From Microbacterium sp. oral taxon 186 str. F0373 (GTDB lineage: Bacteria > Actinomycetota > Actinomycetes > Actinomycetales > Microbacteriaceae): a stretch of DNA of 64,000 bases. The notes beneath the pieces are model-generated. The model was not told the DNA's origin. It did not search any database and saw only the letters and a list, made by a program, of their open reading frames with translations. Of the stretch, positions 7,856 to 16,418 are shown piece after piece; the stretch's first letter is position 1, and every line of letters begins with the position of its first letter. Location of the stretch: assembly GCF_000411455.1 (NCBI RefSeq), contig NZ_KE150458.1:1-64000 (forward strand), given 5' to 3'. A program made the translations under genes and the position numbers.

Positions 7856-8056
7856 TCAGGCCGGCTTGCTCCAGTCCACGGACCCGATCGCGTCCGTGGG
7901 GTACGGGACCGGCTCGTTCTCGGCGATCGCCTTCGGCTTCGGGTTGACGAACTCCTCCGTGGAGAGGGCTGCGAGCTCGTCGATCTCGGCACGGATCGGG
8001 GCGAGATCGGGACCCGTAGGACGATCGGGGAGGTGAGCGGCGTCGGAATCGGTCAT
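7856..8056 (-). CDS. Hypothetical 66-residue acidic protein
   Basis: A short soluble protein without membrane segments. It begins MTDSDAAHLPDRPTGPDLAP and ends with a Pro-rich tail (NPKPKAIAENEPVPYPTDAIGSVDWSKPA). The promoter evidence is strong: TATTCT (8063-8068, minus strand) sits exactly six bases before ATG 8056, the leaderless arrangement seen repeatedly here. Codon use is GC-rich as in its neighbours. I do not know a function. It follows the glycosyltransferase gene on the same strand but has its own promoter. Confidence 0.7.
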   Translation of the reverse strand: MTDSDAAHLPDRPTGPDLAPIRAEIDELAALSTEEFVNPKPKAIAENEPVPYPTDAIGSVDWSKPA

Positions 8057-8081
8057 CCGCTCAGAATATCTCCGGCTCGTC

Positions 8082-9044
8082 TCACCACAGTTCAGCCGCG
8101 CTGCGCAACCGGGCCGCGGCGTCATCGAGACCGATGGACTCGGCATCCGCACGGTCGTGGAGGGCGCGGATGAACGTGCCGAGCGTGCGTCGGTAGGCCT
8201 CGTCGGGGCTGTCTTGCGCGATGCGAACGAGCGGAGGGACGTCCATCTCCAGAATGAGACGCACGCGGGCGCGGGCGGCGGCGCGCTGACCGGCGCCGTC
8301 GAGCACGGCGATACCGCCGCTGAGGGCGTCGAGGTAGTCCTCGAGCACGGGGAGCAGATTCTTGTTCTGCGTGATGGAGGAGCCATCGGCGCGCTCTCGC
8401 CAGTGCACGACGACGTCGGGGATGACATCGATGGCGCGCGCGGCGGTGTAGAGACGCTGCGCCACCAGCTGATCCTCGTAGAGCTTGCCCTCGGGAAAGC
8501 GCAGCCCCGTCCGCCGCCAGAGCTCCACCCGGCTGAGCTTCGACCAGGCCACGATGTTTCCGGAGACCTCGGGATGCGCGGCCAGCGTCGTCGCGAGCCG
8601 CGGCGGATCGGTGGCGGCGCGAACCCACGGTTGCACGGGACCGGGACGGTAGGTGCCTGCCTCATCGGCGCGCAGTCGCACGTAGGCGCCCACGACGACA
8701 TCGCTGCCGGAGCGCGTGAGCGTGTCGACGAAGCGCTCCAGTGCGCGCGGGGTGAGCACGTCGTCGGCATCCAGGAATCCGACGAACGGTGTCTCGACGA
8801 GCTCCAGCCCGGTGTTGCGGGCAGCCGACAGCCCGCGCGCGACGGGATGGGTGACGACATGGAAACGTTCGTCGGATGCCGCCGCCGTCGCAAAGACCTC
8901 TCCGGTCGCATCGAGGGATCCGTCGTCGACCAAGATGGCGCGCCAGCTCGTGAGCGTTTGGGCGCGGAGGGAGTCCACGGCCTCTTGCGCGTAGGCGGCG
9001 ACGTCGCGTCCGGGGACGATGACGGTGACGACGGGTGTGCTCAC
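8082..9044 (-). CDS. Family 2 glycosyltransferase
   Basis: 320 residues with a GT-A fold: the N-terminal VTVIVPGRDV and ILVDDGSLDATG nucleotide-sugar-binding region, then R-G-L-S-A-A-R-N-T-G and the metal-binding FLDADD motif (a DxD variant), with an acceptor-side EDQ segment (KLYEDQLVAQRLY). Such enzymes transfer sugars from NDP donors to wall polymers, lipids or polysaccharides at the inner membrane face. There are no transmembrane helices. Start GTG 9044 overlaps the nifS stop by four bases (GTGA), so it is translated from the NAD operon transcript. A link to NAD metabolism is not obvious, and donor and acceptor are unknown. Confidence 0.87.
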   Translation of the reverse strand: MSTPVVTVIVPGRDVAAYAQEAVDSLRAQTLTSWRAILVDDGSLDATGEVFATAAASDERFHVVTHPVARGLSAARNTGLELVETPFVGFLDADDVLTPRALERFVDTLTRSGSDVVVGAYVRLRADEAGTYRPGPVQPWVRAATDPPRLATTLAAHPEVSGNIVAWSKLSRVELWRRTGLRFPEGKLYEDQLVAQRLYTAARAIDVIPDVVVHWRERADGSSITQNKNLLPVLEDYLDALSGGIAVLDGAGQRAAARARVRLILEMDVPPLVRIAQDSPDEAYRRTLGTFIRALHDRADAESIGLDDAAARLRSAAELW

Positions 9045-10219
9045 GGCCCCGATCGTACCGCCGTCACCGATGCGGCGACCGCGTCCGCGGCAGCATCCAG
9101 CAGCGCTGCGGCCCGCTGCTCGTCGCCGGCCCCGAAGTCATGGCCGAAACTGAAGCGCACGGCGGTCTGGGCGAGCTCCGGGGTGATGCCCAGCGCGAGC
9201 AGCACATGGGATGGTTCGTCGCTTCCGGCGGCGCACGCGGAGCCGCTGGAAGAGACGACGCCACGGCGTTCGAGCTCGAGCAGCACCGACTCGCCGCTGG
9301 TTCCCGCGAAGGTGAAACTGGCCAAGGAGGGCAGCCGACGCACGGGATGGCCGGTGAGCCGCGAGGAGGGGACGAGGGCCAGCACGCGGGCGATGAAGCG
9401 GTCGCGCAGCGCGCCGACGCGTGCCGCTGCGGCGAGGCGCTCGCGCTCCGCGATCTCCAGGGCGGTTGCAATCGCGACCGCGCCGGCGACGTTCTCGGTG
9501 CCGCTGCGCCGCTCGCGCTCCTGGCCGCCGCCGTGGAGCAACGGTTCCAGAGGCACGCGGCCTCGGATCGCGAGCACGCCGATGCCCGGGGGAGCCCCGA
9601 TCTTGTGTCCGGCGACCGAGATCGCATCGGCTCCGGTGTCGGCCAGCGGCAGCCAACCCGCCGCCTGTACGGCGTCGACGTGCAGCGCGACGCCGGTCGC
9701 GCGCGTCACCGCGGCGATCGCGCCCAGATCCTGAACCGTGCCGACCTCGTTGTTCGCGTAGCCGATCGACACGAGCGCGGTCTCGGGGCGAAGCGCCGCG
9801 GCGATGTCCGCGGGCGCGACGAGGCCCGTCGCGTCCACGGGCAGCCGGGTGATGCTCGCGCCGTGCACACGCTCCAGGTACCCGCAGGAGGCGAGGACGG
9901 CTTCATGCTCGATGGGCGTGGTGATCACGTGCATCGGAGCGCTTCGTCCGCCGCCGCGATGCAGCGCCGTGCCGATCGTGATGCCCTTCACCGCCAGGTT
10001 GTCCGCTTCGGTGCCACCCGAGGTGAAGACGATGTCGGCGGGGCGCATGCCGAACACGGCGGCGACGCGCCGTCGCGCATCCGAGAGGACGGATGCCGCG
10101 GCCTCACCGACCGTGTGGTGGCTGGACGGATTACCGAACCGATCGCCGAGGTAGGGCAGCATCGCCTGGACCACGTCGGGACGTACCGGGGTGGTGGCAG
10201 CGTGATCGAGATAGAACAT
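9041..10219 (-). CDS. nifS: Cysteine desulfurase, NifS/IscS family (likely serving NadA)
   Basis: 392 residues of PLP-dependent fold type I. The N-terminus MFYLDHAATTP and SSHHTVGEAA are typical; the PLP-binding lysine is Lys206 in SVAGHKIGAPPG, and the catalytic Cys329 sits in GSACAAGSDEPSH. The enzyme removes sulfur from cysteine as a persulfide for Fe-S cluster assembly. It is 14 bases downstream of nadC in the nrtR-nadABC operon. Because quinolinate synthase NadA needs a 4Fe-4S cluster, a dedicated sulfur donor is the natural reading, as in Bacillus, where a nifS-like gene is next to nadB. The start ATG 10219 is preceded by GAGGA. It overlaps the downstream glycosyltransferase. Confidence 0.93.
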   Translation of the reverse strand: MFYLDHAATTPVRPDVVQAMLPYLGDRFGNPSSHHTVGEAAASVLSDARRRVAAVFGMRPADIVFTSGGTEADNLAVKGITIGTALHRGGGRSAPMHVITTPIEHEAVLASCGYLERVHGASITRLPVDATGLVAPADIAAALRPETALVSIGYANNEVGTVQDLGAIAAVTRATGVALHVDAVQAAGWLPLADTGADAISVAGHKIGAPPGIGVLAIRGRVPLEPLLHGGGQERERRSGTENVAGAVAIATALEIAERERLAAAARVGALRDRFIARVLALVPSSRLTGHPVRRLPSLASFTFAGTSGESVLLELERRGVVSSSGSACAAGSDEPSHVLLALGITPELAQTAVRFSFGHDFGAGDEQRAAALLDAAADAVAASVTAVRSGP

Positions 10220-10233
10220 CGCTTCCTCGCGGG

Positions 10234-11118
10234 TCAGGCACCGCCGACGTTGCTCGCGACGCGGGCGTCCAGGCCCAGATCGAGGGCACGGGCGGAATGC
10301 GTCAGGGCTCCGACGGAGATCACGTCGACGCCCGTAGCCGCGATCTCGGACACGGTGTCCAGGCTCACTCCGCCCGACGCTTCGACCGTGGCGCGTCCGG
10401 CGATGAGTGCGACCCCGGCGCGCAGGTCGTCGAGCGCGAAGTTGTCGAGCATGATCGTGCCGATGCGCGCGGCGCCGCCGCCGGCGGCGAGGACGGGTTC
10501 GATCTGCTCCAGCCGGTCGACCTCCACCTCGACGTGGGTCGTGTGGGGCAGGGCGGACAATGCACGACGCAGTGCGGTCGTCAGATCGCCGCCGTCGGCG
10601 GTCAGCACTGCGAGGTGATTGTCCTTGGCCATCACGGCGTCCGACAGCGAGTAGCGGTGGTTGTGACCGCCGCCGCTGCGGACAGCGTGGCGTTCGAGCG
10701 CCCGCAGCCCCGGAGTCGTCTTGCGGGTATCGGCGATCCGCGCGCCGGTGCCGGCGACCGCGTCGACGTAGCGCGCGGTGAGGGTGGAGATGCCGCTCAT
10801 GCGCTGCACGAGGTTGAGACCCACCCGTTCGGCAGTCAGGACGCCGCGTGCCGGCCCACTGACGGTCGCGAGCACATCTCCTGCGCCGAAGGCCGCGCCA
10901 TCGGCAGTCGCCACGGTGACGGCGATGGCGGGGTCGGTGAGGGCGAACGCCGCCGCGAAGACGTCGCCGCCGCTGAACACGCCGGCCTCTCGTGCGACCA
11001 GGTCTGCCGTCGCGACGGCATCGGCCGGGATCAGATAGTCGCTGGTGACGTCACCCCACGGCGCGTCCTCCTCGAGAGCGGCGATGACGACGCGCTCGAT
11101 CTGGCGTGCGGTCAGCAT
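10234..11118 (-). CDS. nadC: Nicotinate-nucleotide pyrophosphorylase (quinolinate phosphoribosyltransferase)
   Basis: 294 residues, the normal NadC length. Diagnostic segments are EEDAPWGDVTSD at the N-terminus, the ERVGLNLVQRMSGISTLT helix, ADTRKTTPGLRALERHAVR with the catalytic Arg/Lys residues, GGGHNHRYSLSDAVMAKDNH and the C-terminal EASGGVSLDTV phosphate loop. It converts quinolinate plus PRPP to nicotinate mononucleotide, CO2 and pyrophosphate, the step joining de novo synthesis to the common NAD pathway. The start ATG 11118 overlaps the end of nadB by seven bases, so translation is coupled. Confidence 0.96.
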   Translation of the reverse strand: MLTARQIERVVIAALEEDAPWGDVTSDYLIPADAVATADLVAREAGVFSGGDVFAAAFALTDPAIAVTVATADGAAFGAGDVLATVSGPARGVLTAERVGLNLVQRMSGISTLTARYVDAVAGTGARIADTRKTTPGLRALERHAVRSGGGHNHRYSLSDAVMAKDNHLAVLTADGGDLTTALRRALSALPHTTHVEVEVDRLEQIEPVLAAGGGAARIGTIMLDNFALDDLRAGVALIAGRATVEASGGVSLDTVSEIAATGVDVISVGALTHSARALDLGLDARVASNVGGA

Positions 11119-12713
11119 GCCGACCCCTGAAGCTCGCGTCGCGCCGGGGCGGATGGCGCGGACGCATCCTCGTCGCGGCGCGTGTGCGCGCCCACCGATG
11201 CGGTGCGGGCGAGCGCGGCATCCACCAGGCAGGCGGCCACCAGGAGCAGGTTGGCATCTTCGAACTCCGCCTCCGTCCGTGGCGTGCGCTGCCCGACCCG
11301 CCAGCTGCCGATCACGGCGGCGGCGTGGCGCAGACCCACCGCATCACGGACGAGCCCCGCGTGCGCCCACATCAGCTCCTGCAGCGCAGCTCGATGCCAC
11401 GGCGCCGCCGCCGCTGCGGCGAAATCTCCCGCCGGGGCGGTCGCCGCAGCGGACGGCGCGGTGACGGGCCACGCACCGGACGCGGTGTCGCCGACGATCG
11501 CGTCACCGGCACGTGCGCCGAACACGGCTCCCTCCAGCAGCGAGTTCGAGGCGAGCCGGTTCGCGCCGTGCACGCCGGTGCGCGCGACCTCGCCCACCGC
11601 ATACAGTCCCGCGACGCTCGTGCGCCCCTGGAGGTCGGTGACCACGCCCCCCATCAGATAGTGCGCGGCCGGCGTCACCGGAATCGGCTCCTGCGACCAG
11701 TCCAGCCCGCGCTCTCGCACGGCGGCGTCGATCGTGGGGAACCGGCGCCGAAGGAAGGCGCCGGCCCTCTTGCGCGCCGATCCTGTCGCGGCGGTGTCCA
11801 GGCCCAGGCCGGTCGCGTCGAGGAGCACCGGCTCGCCGCCCTGGCCCTCCATCACCGCGGCGATCGCGCGGGCGACCACGTCGCGGGGTGCGAGCTCGGC
11901 GTCGGGGTGGAGGTCGAGCATGAAACGCCGCCCCTCCTGGTCGCGCAGGACCGCCCCTTCGCCGCGCACGGCTTCCGAGACGAGGAAGGGTTCCGTGCCC
12001 TCGACGGACAGGACGGTGGGATGGAACTGCACGAACTCCAGGTCGCAGACGCTCGCGCCGGCACGCACGGCCGCGGCGATGCCGTCGCCGGTGGCGACGG
12101 CGGGGTTGGTGGTGTGGGCGTAGAGCTGACCGACACCCCCGGTCGCCAGCACGACGGCATCCGCCGGGATCCGATCGCGCCGCGTGTCGCCGACCAGGAG
12201 GTCGACGCCGCACGCGCGACCGTCGCTGTCGAGGATCAGATCGACGAGGAAGGCGTGCTCGATGACGCGGGCCCCGCTGGCGCGCACGCGTGCAACGAGA
12301 GCCTTCTCGATCACGCTCCCGGTCGCGTCGCCCCCTGCGTGGAGCACCCGCGGGTAGGAGTGCGCGGCCTCCAGTCCCTTCACGAGAGCGCCATCGCTGC
12401 CGCGGTCGAACGCGACGCCGAGCTCGATGAGTTCACGGATGCGCTCGGGCCCTTCGCTCACCAGGACGCGCACGGCGGCGGGATCACTGAGCCCGGCCCC
12501 CGCGACGAGAGTGTCGTGCTCGTGCGCGGCGGCACTGTCGTCGTCGAACATGACGCCGGCGATGCCGCCTTGGGCGTAGCGCGTGTTGGCGTGTTCGAGC
12601 ACGTCCTTCGTGACGAGGGTCACCCGGCATCCGGATGCCGCGGCGTGCAGCGCCGCGGTGAGCCCCGCGATCCCCGAGCCGACCACGACGACGTCAGGCA
12701 CGTCGACGCTCAC
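11112..12713 (-). CDS. nadB: L-aspartate oxidase
   Basis: 533 residues of the succinate dehydrogenase/fumarate reductase flavoprotein family. The N-terminal FAD dinucleotide motif is VVVGSGIAGLTAALHAA, followed by NTRYAQGGIAGVMFDDDS, the FAD-domain segment VVLATGGVGQLYAHTTN, and the active-site region EFVQFHPTV plus HYLMGGVVTDLQGRT. It oxidises aspartate to iminoaspartate, which NadA condenses with dihydroxyacetone phosphate. The open frame extends upstream, but the start chosen is GTG 12713, which overlaps the nadA stop as GTGA and immediately precedes the FAD motif. It is the third gene of the NAD operon. Confidence 0.95.
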   Translation of the reverse strand: MSVDVPDVVVVGSGIAGLTAALHAAASGCRVTLVTKDVLEHANTRYAQGGIAGVMFDDDSAAAHEHDTLVAGAGLSDPAAVRVLVSEGPERIRELIELGVAFDRGSDGALVKGLEAAHSYPRVLHAGGDATGSVIEKALVARVRASGARVIEHAFLVDLILDSDGRACGVDLLVGDTRRDRIPADAVVLATGGVGQLYAHTTNPAVATGDGIAAAVRAGASVCDLEFVQFHPTVLSVEGTEPFLVSEAVRGEGAVLRDQEGRRFMLDLHPDAELAPRDVVARAIAAVMEGQGGEPVLLDATGLGLDTAATGSARKRAGAFLRRRFPTIDAAVRERGLDWSQEPIPVTPAAHYLMGGVVTDLQGRTSVAGLYAVGEVARTGVHGANRLASNSLLEGAVFGARAGDAIVGDTASGAWPVTAPSAAATAPAGDFAAAAAAPWHRAALQELMWAHAGLVRDAVGLRHAAAVIGSWRVGQRTPRTEAEFEDANLLLVAACLVDAALARTASVGAHTRRDEDASAPSAPARRELQGSAC

Positions 12714-14032
12714 GGCTTGGCCACCAGCATCCGCTCGAGGGCGACGCGTGCGGGGTCGGCGACGTCGGCGGGCACCGTGATGCGGTTCACGACGTCGCCG
12801 GCGACGAGGCGCTCGAGCACCCAGGCGAGGTAGCCGGGGTGGATGCGGTACATCGTGGAGCAGGGGCACACCACCGGGTCGAGGCAGAAGATCTCGTGCT
12901 GGGGGAACTGCGCCGCGAGACGCTGCACGAGGTTGATCTCGGTGCCGATCGCGAACGTCGTCGGCTCGGTGGCGGCGGCGATGGCCTTGCGGATGTAGTC
13001 GGTCGATCCCGCCTCGTCGGCCGCGTCGACGACGGCCATGGGGCACTCCGGGTGGACGATCACGCGCACGCCGGGGTGCTCGGCGCGGGCCTTGTCGATC
13101 TGGTCGACCGTGAACCGGCGGTGCACCGAGCAGAACCCGTGCCAGAGGATCACCCGGGCGCTGTCCAGCTCGTCGGCGCTCGAGCCGCCGAGAGGCTTGC
13201 GGGGATTCCACATGGGCATCTGCGCCAGGGGCACGCCCATCGCCTTCGCCGTGTTGCGACCGAGGTGCTGATCGGGGAAGAACAGCACCCGGCGCCCGCG
13301 GGCGAACGCCCATTCCAGCACGGTGCGCGCGTTCGACGAGGTGCAGACGATGCCGCCGTGCCGCCCGACGAAGCCCTTGATCGCCGCCGAGGAGTTCATG
13401 TATGTGACCGGGATCACCGGGACACGCCCGTCGGCATCAGCGGCGGTCAGATCGCCGTAGACGTCTTCGAGCTGCTCCCAGCACTCCTCGACCTCGTCGA
13501 TGGAGGCCATATCGGCCATCGAGCAGCCGGCGGCGAGGTTGGGGAGGATCACGGCCTGCTCGGGGCGGGAGAGCAGATCCGCCGTCTCAGCCATGAAGTG
13601 CACGCCGCAGAACACGATGGCGTCCGCGTCGGGGTGCTCCAGCGCCGCGTTCGCGAGCTGGAACGAGTCCCCGACATAGTCGGCGTGCGTGACCACCTCC
13701 TCGCGCTGATAGAAGTGGCCGAGCACGACGACGCGTTCGCCGAGGGTCGCCTTCGCGGCGCGGATACGGGCGTGCAGCTCGTCTTCGGATGCCGTGCGGT
13801 ACTCCGCCGGAAGTTCGCCCTGACGGGGCGCCCCGGTGGGGATCACGTCGCCCATCGACGAGCCGGGTCCGTATCCGGGGCGCGCGTCGAAGGCCCACGG
13901 TCCCGCCGCGAGATCGGTGTTGCAGGTCTCGGCCGTCGACGCGCCGGCGACGATGGCCTGGACGGCGTGGTCGACGCTGGGGTCGACCTCGCCGTCGGGG
14001 CGCGGTTGGAGGGTGAGGAAGGTGGCGCTCAT
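12710..14032 (-). CDS. nadA: Quinolinate synthase
   Basis: 440 residues, longer than E. coli NadA because of an ~80-residue N-terminal extension, a form common in actinobacteria. Motifs are VVLGHFYQREEVVTHADYVGDS, VFCGVHFMAETAD (Cys142), LAAGCSMAD (Cys170) and CPCSTMYRIHPGYL (Cys389, Cys391). Three of the conserved cysteines ligate the 4Fe-4S cluster, whose open iron binds the substrate. The enzyme makes quinolinate from iminoaspartate and dihydroxyacetone phosphate. The start ATG 14032 overlaps the nrtR stop (ATGA at 14029-14032), placing regulator and enzyme on one transcript. Confidence 0.96.
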   Translation of the reverse strand: MSATFLTLQPRPDGEVDPSVDHAVQAIVAGASTAETCNTDLAAGPWAFDARPGYGPGSSMGDVIPTGAPRQGELPAEYRTASEDELHARIRAAKATLGERVVVLGHFYQREEVVTHADYVGDSFQLANAALEHPDADAIVFCGVHFMAETADLLSRPEQAVILPNLAAGCSMADMASIDEVEECWEQLEDVYGDLTAADADGRVPVIPVTYMNSSAAIKGFVGRHGGIVCTSSNARTVLEWAFARGRRVLFFPDQHLGRNTAKAMGVPLAQMPMWNPRKPLGGSSADELDSARVILWHGFCSVHRRFTVDQIDKARAEHPGVRVIVHPECPMAVVDAADEAGSTDYIRKAIAAATEPTTFAIGTEINLVQRLAAQFPQHEIFCLDPVVCPCSTMYRIHPGYLAWVLERLVAGDVVNRITVPADVADPARVALERMLVAKP

Positions 14033-14772
14033 ATCGTGACCTCTTCGGGAAGGACGGATGGTGCGGCGTCGGCGACCGCGCCGGGTGGCAGGGGCCCGCG
14101 TTCGGCGAGCTCCACGTCGTGGTTGTAGCGGTAGAGACGCGCCGGCCGGTGGCTGCCGGTGCGAAACGCGTCGGTGGGGATCAGCGTCCCCGAGTTCTCC
14201 ACCTGCCGGCGGAAGTTCGCGGGGTCCAGGTCGCGTTCGAGGATCGCCTCGTACACCTCGCGCAGATCAGACAGGGTGAACAGTTCGGGCAGCAGCCCGT
14301 GGGCGATGCGGCTGTAGCCGACTTTGTTGCGCAGACGCCACAGCGCGTAGTCGACGATGTGGTTGTGGTCGAAGGCCAGGGCCGGCAGATGCGCCGCGTC
14401 GAACCACCTCACGTTGTGGGCGTCCGCGGGAAGCTGGGCGCCTTCGCGCAGCAGCGCCCAGTAGACGATGGACACGACGCGACCCGGGGCGCGGCCGACG
14501 TCGCCGAACGCGTAGAGCTGTTCGAGGTAGCTCGGGGCGAGGCCGGTCGTCTCGGCCAGGGTTCGTGAGGCCGCAGCTTCGAGGTTCTCGGCGGCATCCA
14601 GCCAGCCTCCCGGAAGGGCCCAGAGTCCCTCGTGCGGATCGCGCGTGCGACGAACCAGCGGCAGCACGACGGCGAGGCGTCCCGACTGGTCGCTGCGCAG
14701 GCTGAAGATGACCGTCGAGACGGCGACACGGATCGTGTCGGTCGGGGCGCTTGTTCTTGTCATGATGACCAT
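14029..14772 (-). CDS. nrtR: NrtR-type transcriptional regulator of NAD synthesis (Nudix domain + winged helix)
   Basis: 247 residues with two parts. An N-terminal Nudix fold (about 12-150) is followed by a C-terminal winged-helix region (about 155-225) with the NrtR-like run VGYSRIAHGLLPELFTLSDL and R-R-Q-V-E-N-S-G. The Nudix box at 56-78 keeps G56, E62, R70, E74 and G77 but has Thr at positions 71 and 75, where catalytic Nudix enzymes have Glu, so hydrolysis is probably lost. NrtR proteins bind ADP-ribose, an NAD breakdown product, which releases them from DNA. It heads the nad operon and likely represses it. The start is ambiguous between ATG 14772 and ATG 14763. Confidence 0.85.
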   Translation of the reverse strand: MVIMTRTSAPTDTIRVAVSTVIFSLRSDQSGRLAVVLPLVRRTRDPHEGLWALPGGWLDAAENLEAAASRTLAETTGLAPSYLEQLYAFGDVGRAPGRVVSIVYWALLREGAQLPADAHNVRWFDAAHLPALAFDHNHIVDYALWRLRNKVGYSRIAHGLLPELFTLSDLREVYEAILERDLDPANFRRQVENSGTLIPTDAFRTGSHRPARLYRYNHDVELAERGPLPPGAVADAAPSVLPEEVTI

Positions 14773-14815
14773 AACCTCGCAGACGATCTTAGAGTCATCT
14801 GGACTTGAAGGGCAA
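14759..14815 (-). promoter_or_regulatory. Candidate nad operon promoter and NrtR operator
   Basis: On the minus strand, TTGCCC (14810-14815) and TAAGAT (14786-14791) form a -35/-10 pair with an 18-base spacer, giving a start near 14779. Just downstream, GTCATGATGAC (14759-14769) is an inverted repeat with 5-bp arms around one base, overlapping the first codons of nrtR. A further GTCAT occurs at 14794-14798, between the -35 and -10. A repressor bound at the palindrome would block early elongation. The assignment to NrtR is inference from gene position. Confidence 0.45.
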
Positions 14816-14913
14816 ACCCGCGCCGCCGCCGAAAACCCCGATCGCGCTCGACCGGCAGCATTCGTGCAGGAATCGCGGAGCCGTACGCGTTACGGTGTGC
14901 GCGGAGGTTCCCC

Positions 14914-16098
14914 GTGCTGATCGTCGACATCATCGCCGTCGTGGCGCTGCTCCTCGCCCTCGCGTCGGGTCTGGCGCGCGGATTCTTCGCCAGCCTCGGC
15001 AGCGTCATCGGGATGATCGCCGGCGCCGCCGCGGCTCTGTGGATGTTGCCGCTGGTGACGCCGTGGCTGTCCACGGTCGTCCCTTCCGGGGGTTGGCGCA
15101 CCGCGGCGCTCGCCGTCGCCGCGATCGTGCTCGTCGTCGTCGGTACCGCGTCCGGTACCGCGATCGGGATGGCGATTCGTCGCGGCGTCGACCGTGCGCG
15201 GCTGCGTGGACTGGAGCGCTTCCTCGGCGGCGTGCTGACCACGGTGGCCACCGCGTTGGTTCTCGTGCTCGTCTCCTCGGGGCTTGCGACCGCGGGCATT
15301 CCGTACGTGTCCTCGGCGGTCGCCTCCTCGCGCGTCATCGGTGCGCTCCAGGCGATCACGCCGCCGCCGGTCCAGGACGCGCTGACCCAGGCGCGCGGCG
15401 CTCTGCTCTCGGACGGGCTGCCACGGCTGGAGGCGGCGATCGGTGCGGTGGTCACGCCCACCGACCCGCCGATCACGCTCGACGATCCCGCACTGCAGAA
15501 CGCCGCCGCCTCCGTCGCCCGCGTGAGCGGCACGGCCTATGCCTGCGGGGTCTCGATGACCGGGTCGGGTTTCGTGGCAGCGCCAGGACTTGTCGTGACG
15601 AACGCTCATGTCGTCGCAGGGGTGGACACGCCCGTGGTGGAACTGCCCGGCGGTCGCGCAGGGGAGGGGCGCATCGTGTTGTTCGACCCGGTGACCGACC
15701 TCGCGGTGATCTCCATCGGCGGCCTGCCGGCGACGCCCCTCACCGTCGCCGATCCGGCCCCGGCCGGAACGCAGGCCGCCGTGCAGGGCTACCCGCACGG
15801 CGGTCCGTTCACGAACGTGTCGGCGGGGATTCTGTCGGTGTCGTCGGTACCCGTGCCCGATATCTACGACTCGTCGGTGAGTCCGAGGGAGATCTACGCC
15901 TTGCAGGCGGACGTGCAGCCGGGCAACTCCGGTGGCCCGCTGCTGGATGCCGCTGGCGACGTCGTCGGCGTGGTCTTCGCCCGCGGCGCCGACGGCGAGG
16001 GGCGTGGCTACGCGACCACGACGAACGTGCTGCGCCCGGAGCTCGAACGGGTCACGACCGACTCGCCGACCGTCGCGTCGGGGCGCTGCACCCGATAG
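14914..16098 (+). CDS. marP: MarP-like membrane-anchored serine protease (CvpA domain + trypsin-like protease)
   Basis: 394 residues. The N-terminal ~170 residues hold four transmembrane helices in a CvpA/colicin-V-production-type domain; the rest is a periplasmic chymotrypsin-fold protease. The catalytic triad is visible as His232 (TNAHVV), Asp262 (TDLAV) and Ser339 (QPGNSGGPLL). Cys211 and Cys392 are 181 residues apart, exactly the spacing of the regulatory disulfide Cys214-Cys395 described for M. tuberculosis MarP. The mycobacterial enzyme is needed for acid and oxidative stress resistance and acts on a wall hydrolase. The start GTG 14914 follows GGAGG (14903-14907) by six bases. It diverges from nrtR. 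Confidence 0.9.
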   Translation: MLIVDIIAVVALLLALASGLARGFFASLGSVIGMIAGAAAALWMLPLVTPWLSTVVPSGGWRTAALAVAAIVLVVVGTASGTAIGMAIRRGVDRARLRGLERFLGGVLTTVATALVLVLVSSGLATAGIPYVSSAVASSRVIGALQAITPPPVQDALTQARGALLSDGLPRLEAAIGAVVTPTDPPITLDDPALQNAAASVARVSGTAYACGVSMTGSGFVAAPGLVVTNAHVVAGVDTPVVELPGGRAGEGRIVLFDPVTDLAVISIGGLPATPLTVADPAPAGTQAAVQGYPHGGPFTNVSAGILSVSSVPVPDIYDSSVSPREIYALQADVQPGNSGGPLLDAAGDVVGVVFARGADGEGRGYATTTNVLRPELERVTTDSPTVASGRCTR

Positions 16099-16124
16099 TC
16101 GCTCGTGCCCGTCGAGCCAGGCGC

Positions 16125-16365
16125 TATGCTGACAGGGCAACTGAAGACAGGCCGCATGACGTGTGCGGGAGAGCCCCGGCATCCAGTGTTTTTCGAGGAT
16201 CCGGGCACCGAAGGAGCAAGCCTCCCCGCCAATCTCTCAGGTCCGCGTACCGCTCGCGTCCGGCCGCTCTGGAAAGTGATCCCGCAGTGGGGGATCCGCC
16301 GACGGTGAAAGCCGGTTCCGCGCATGCGGGTCCGGCGAAACTCTCAGGCCGATGACAGAGGGGGA
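16125..16365 (+). promoter_or_regulatory. Tandem glycine riboswitch (gcvT element) with upstream -10
   Basis: A -10 hexamer TATGCT lies at 16125-16130. Aptamer 1 begins near 16165 (GCGGGAGAGCCC), with core GGGCACCGAAGGAGCAAGCC and closing AATCTCTCAGG. Aptamer 2 begins at TCTGGAAAGTGATC, has the actinobacterial core variant GACGGTGAAAGCC, and closes with AACTCTCAGGCCGATGACAGAGGGGG, ending near 16365. Two glycine-binding aptamers followed directly by gcvT is the classic cooperative on-switch. It lets gcvTHP be expressed when glycine is in excess. The expression platform is the 50 bases before the gcvT ribosome site. Confidence 0.93.
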
Positions 16366-16418
16366 GTTCCCGGCTGCCGGTCCCGGCATCCGCCCGCCCG
16401 ATGTCCCGGGGAGAACTC

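Noticed and set aside
16125..16365. Possible small ORFs across the riboswitch region
   Set aside because: The sequence matches the two-aptamer glycine riboswitch closely, so short open frames there are incidental.
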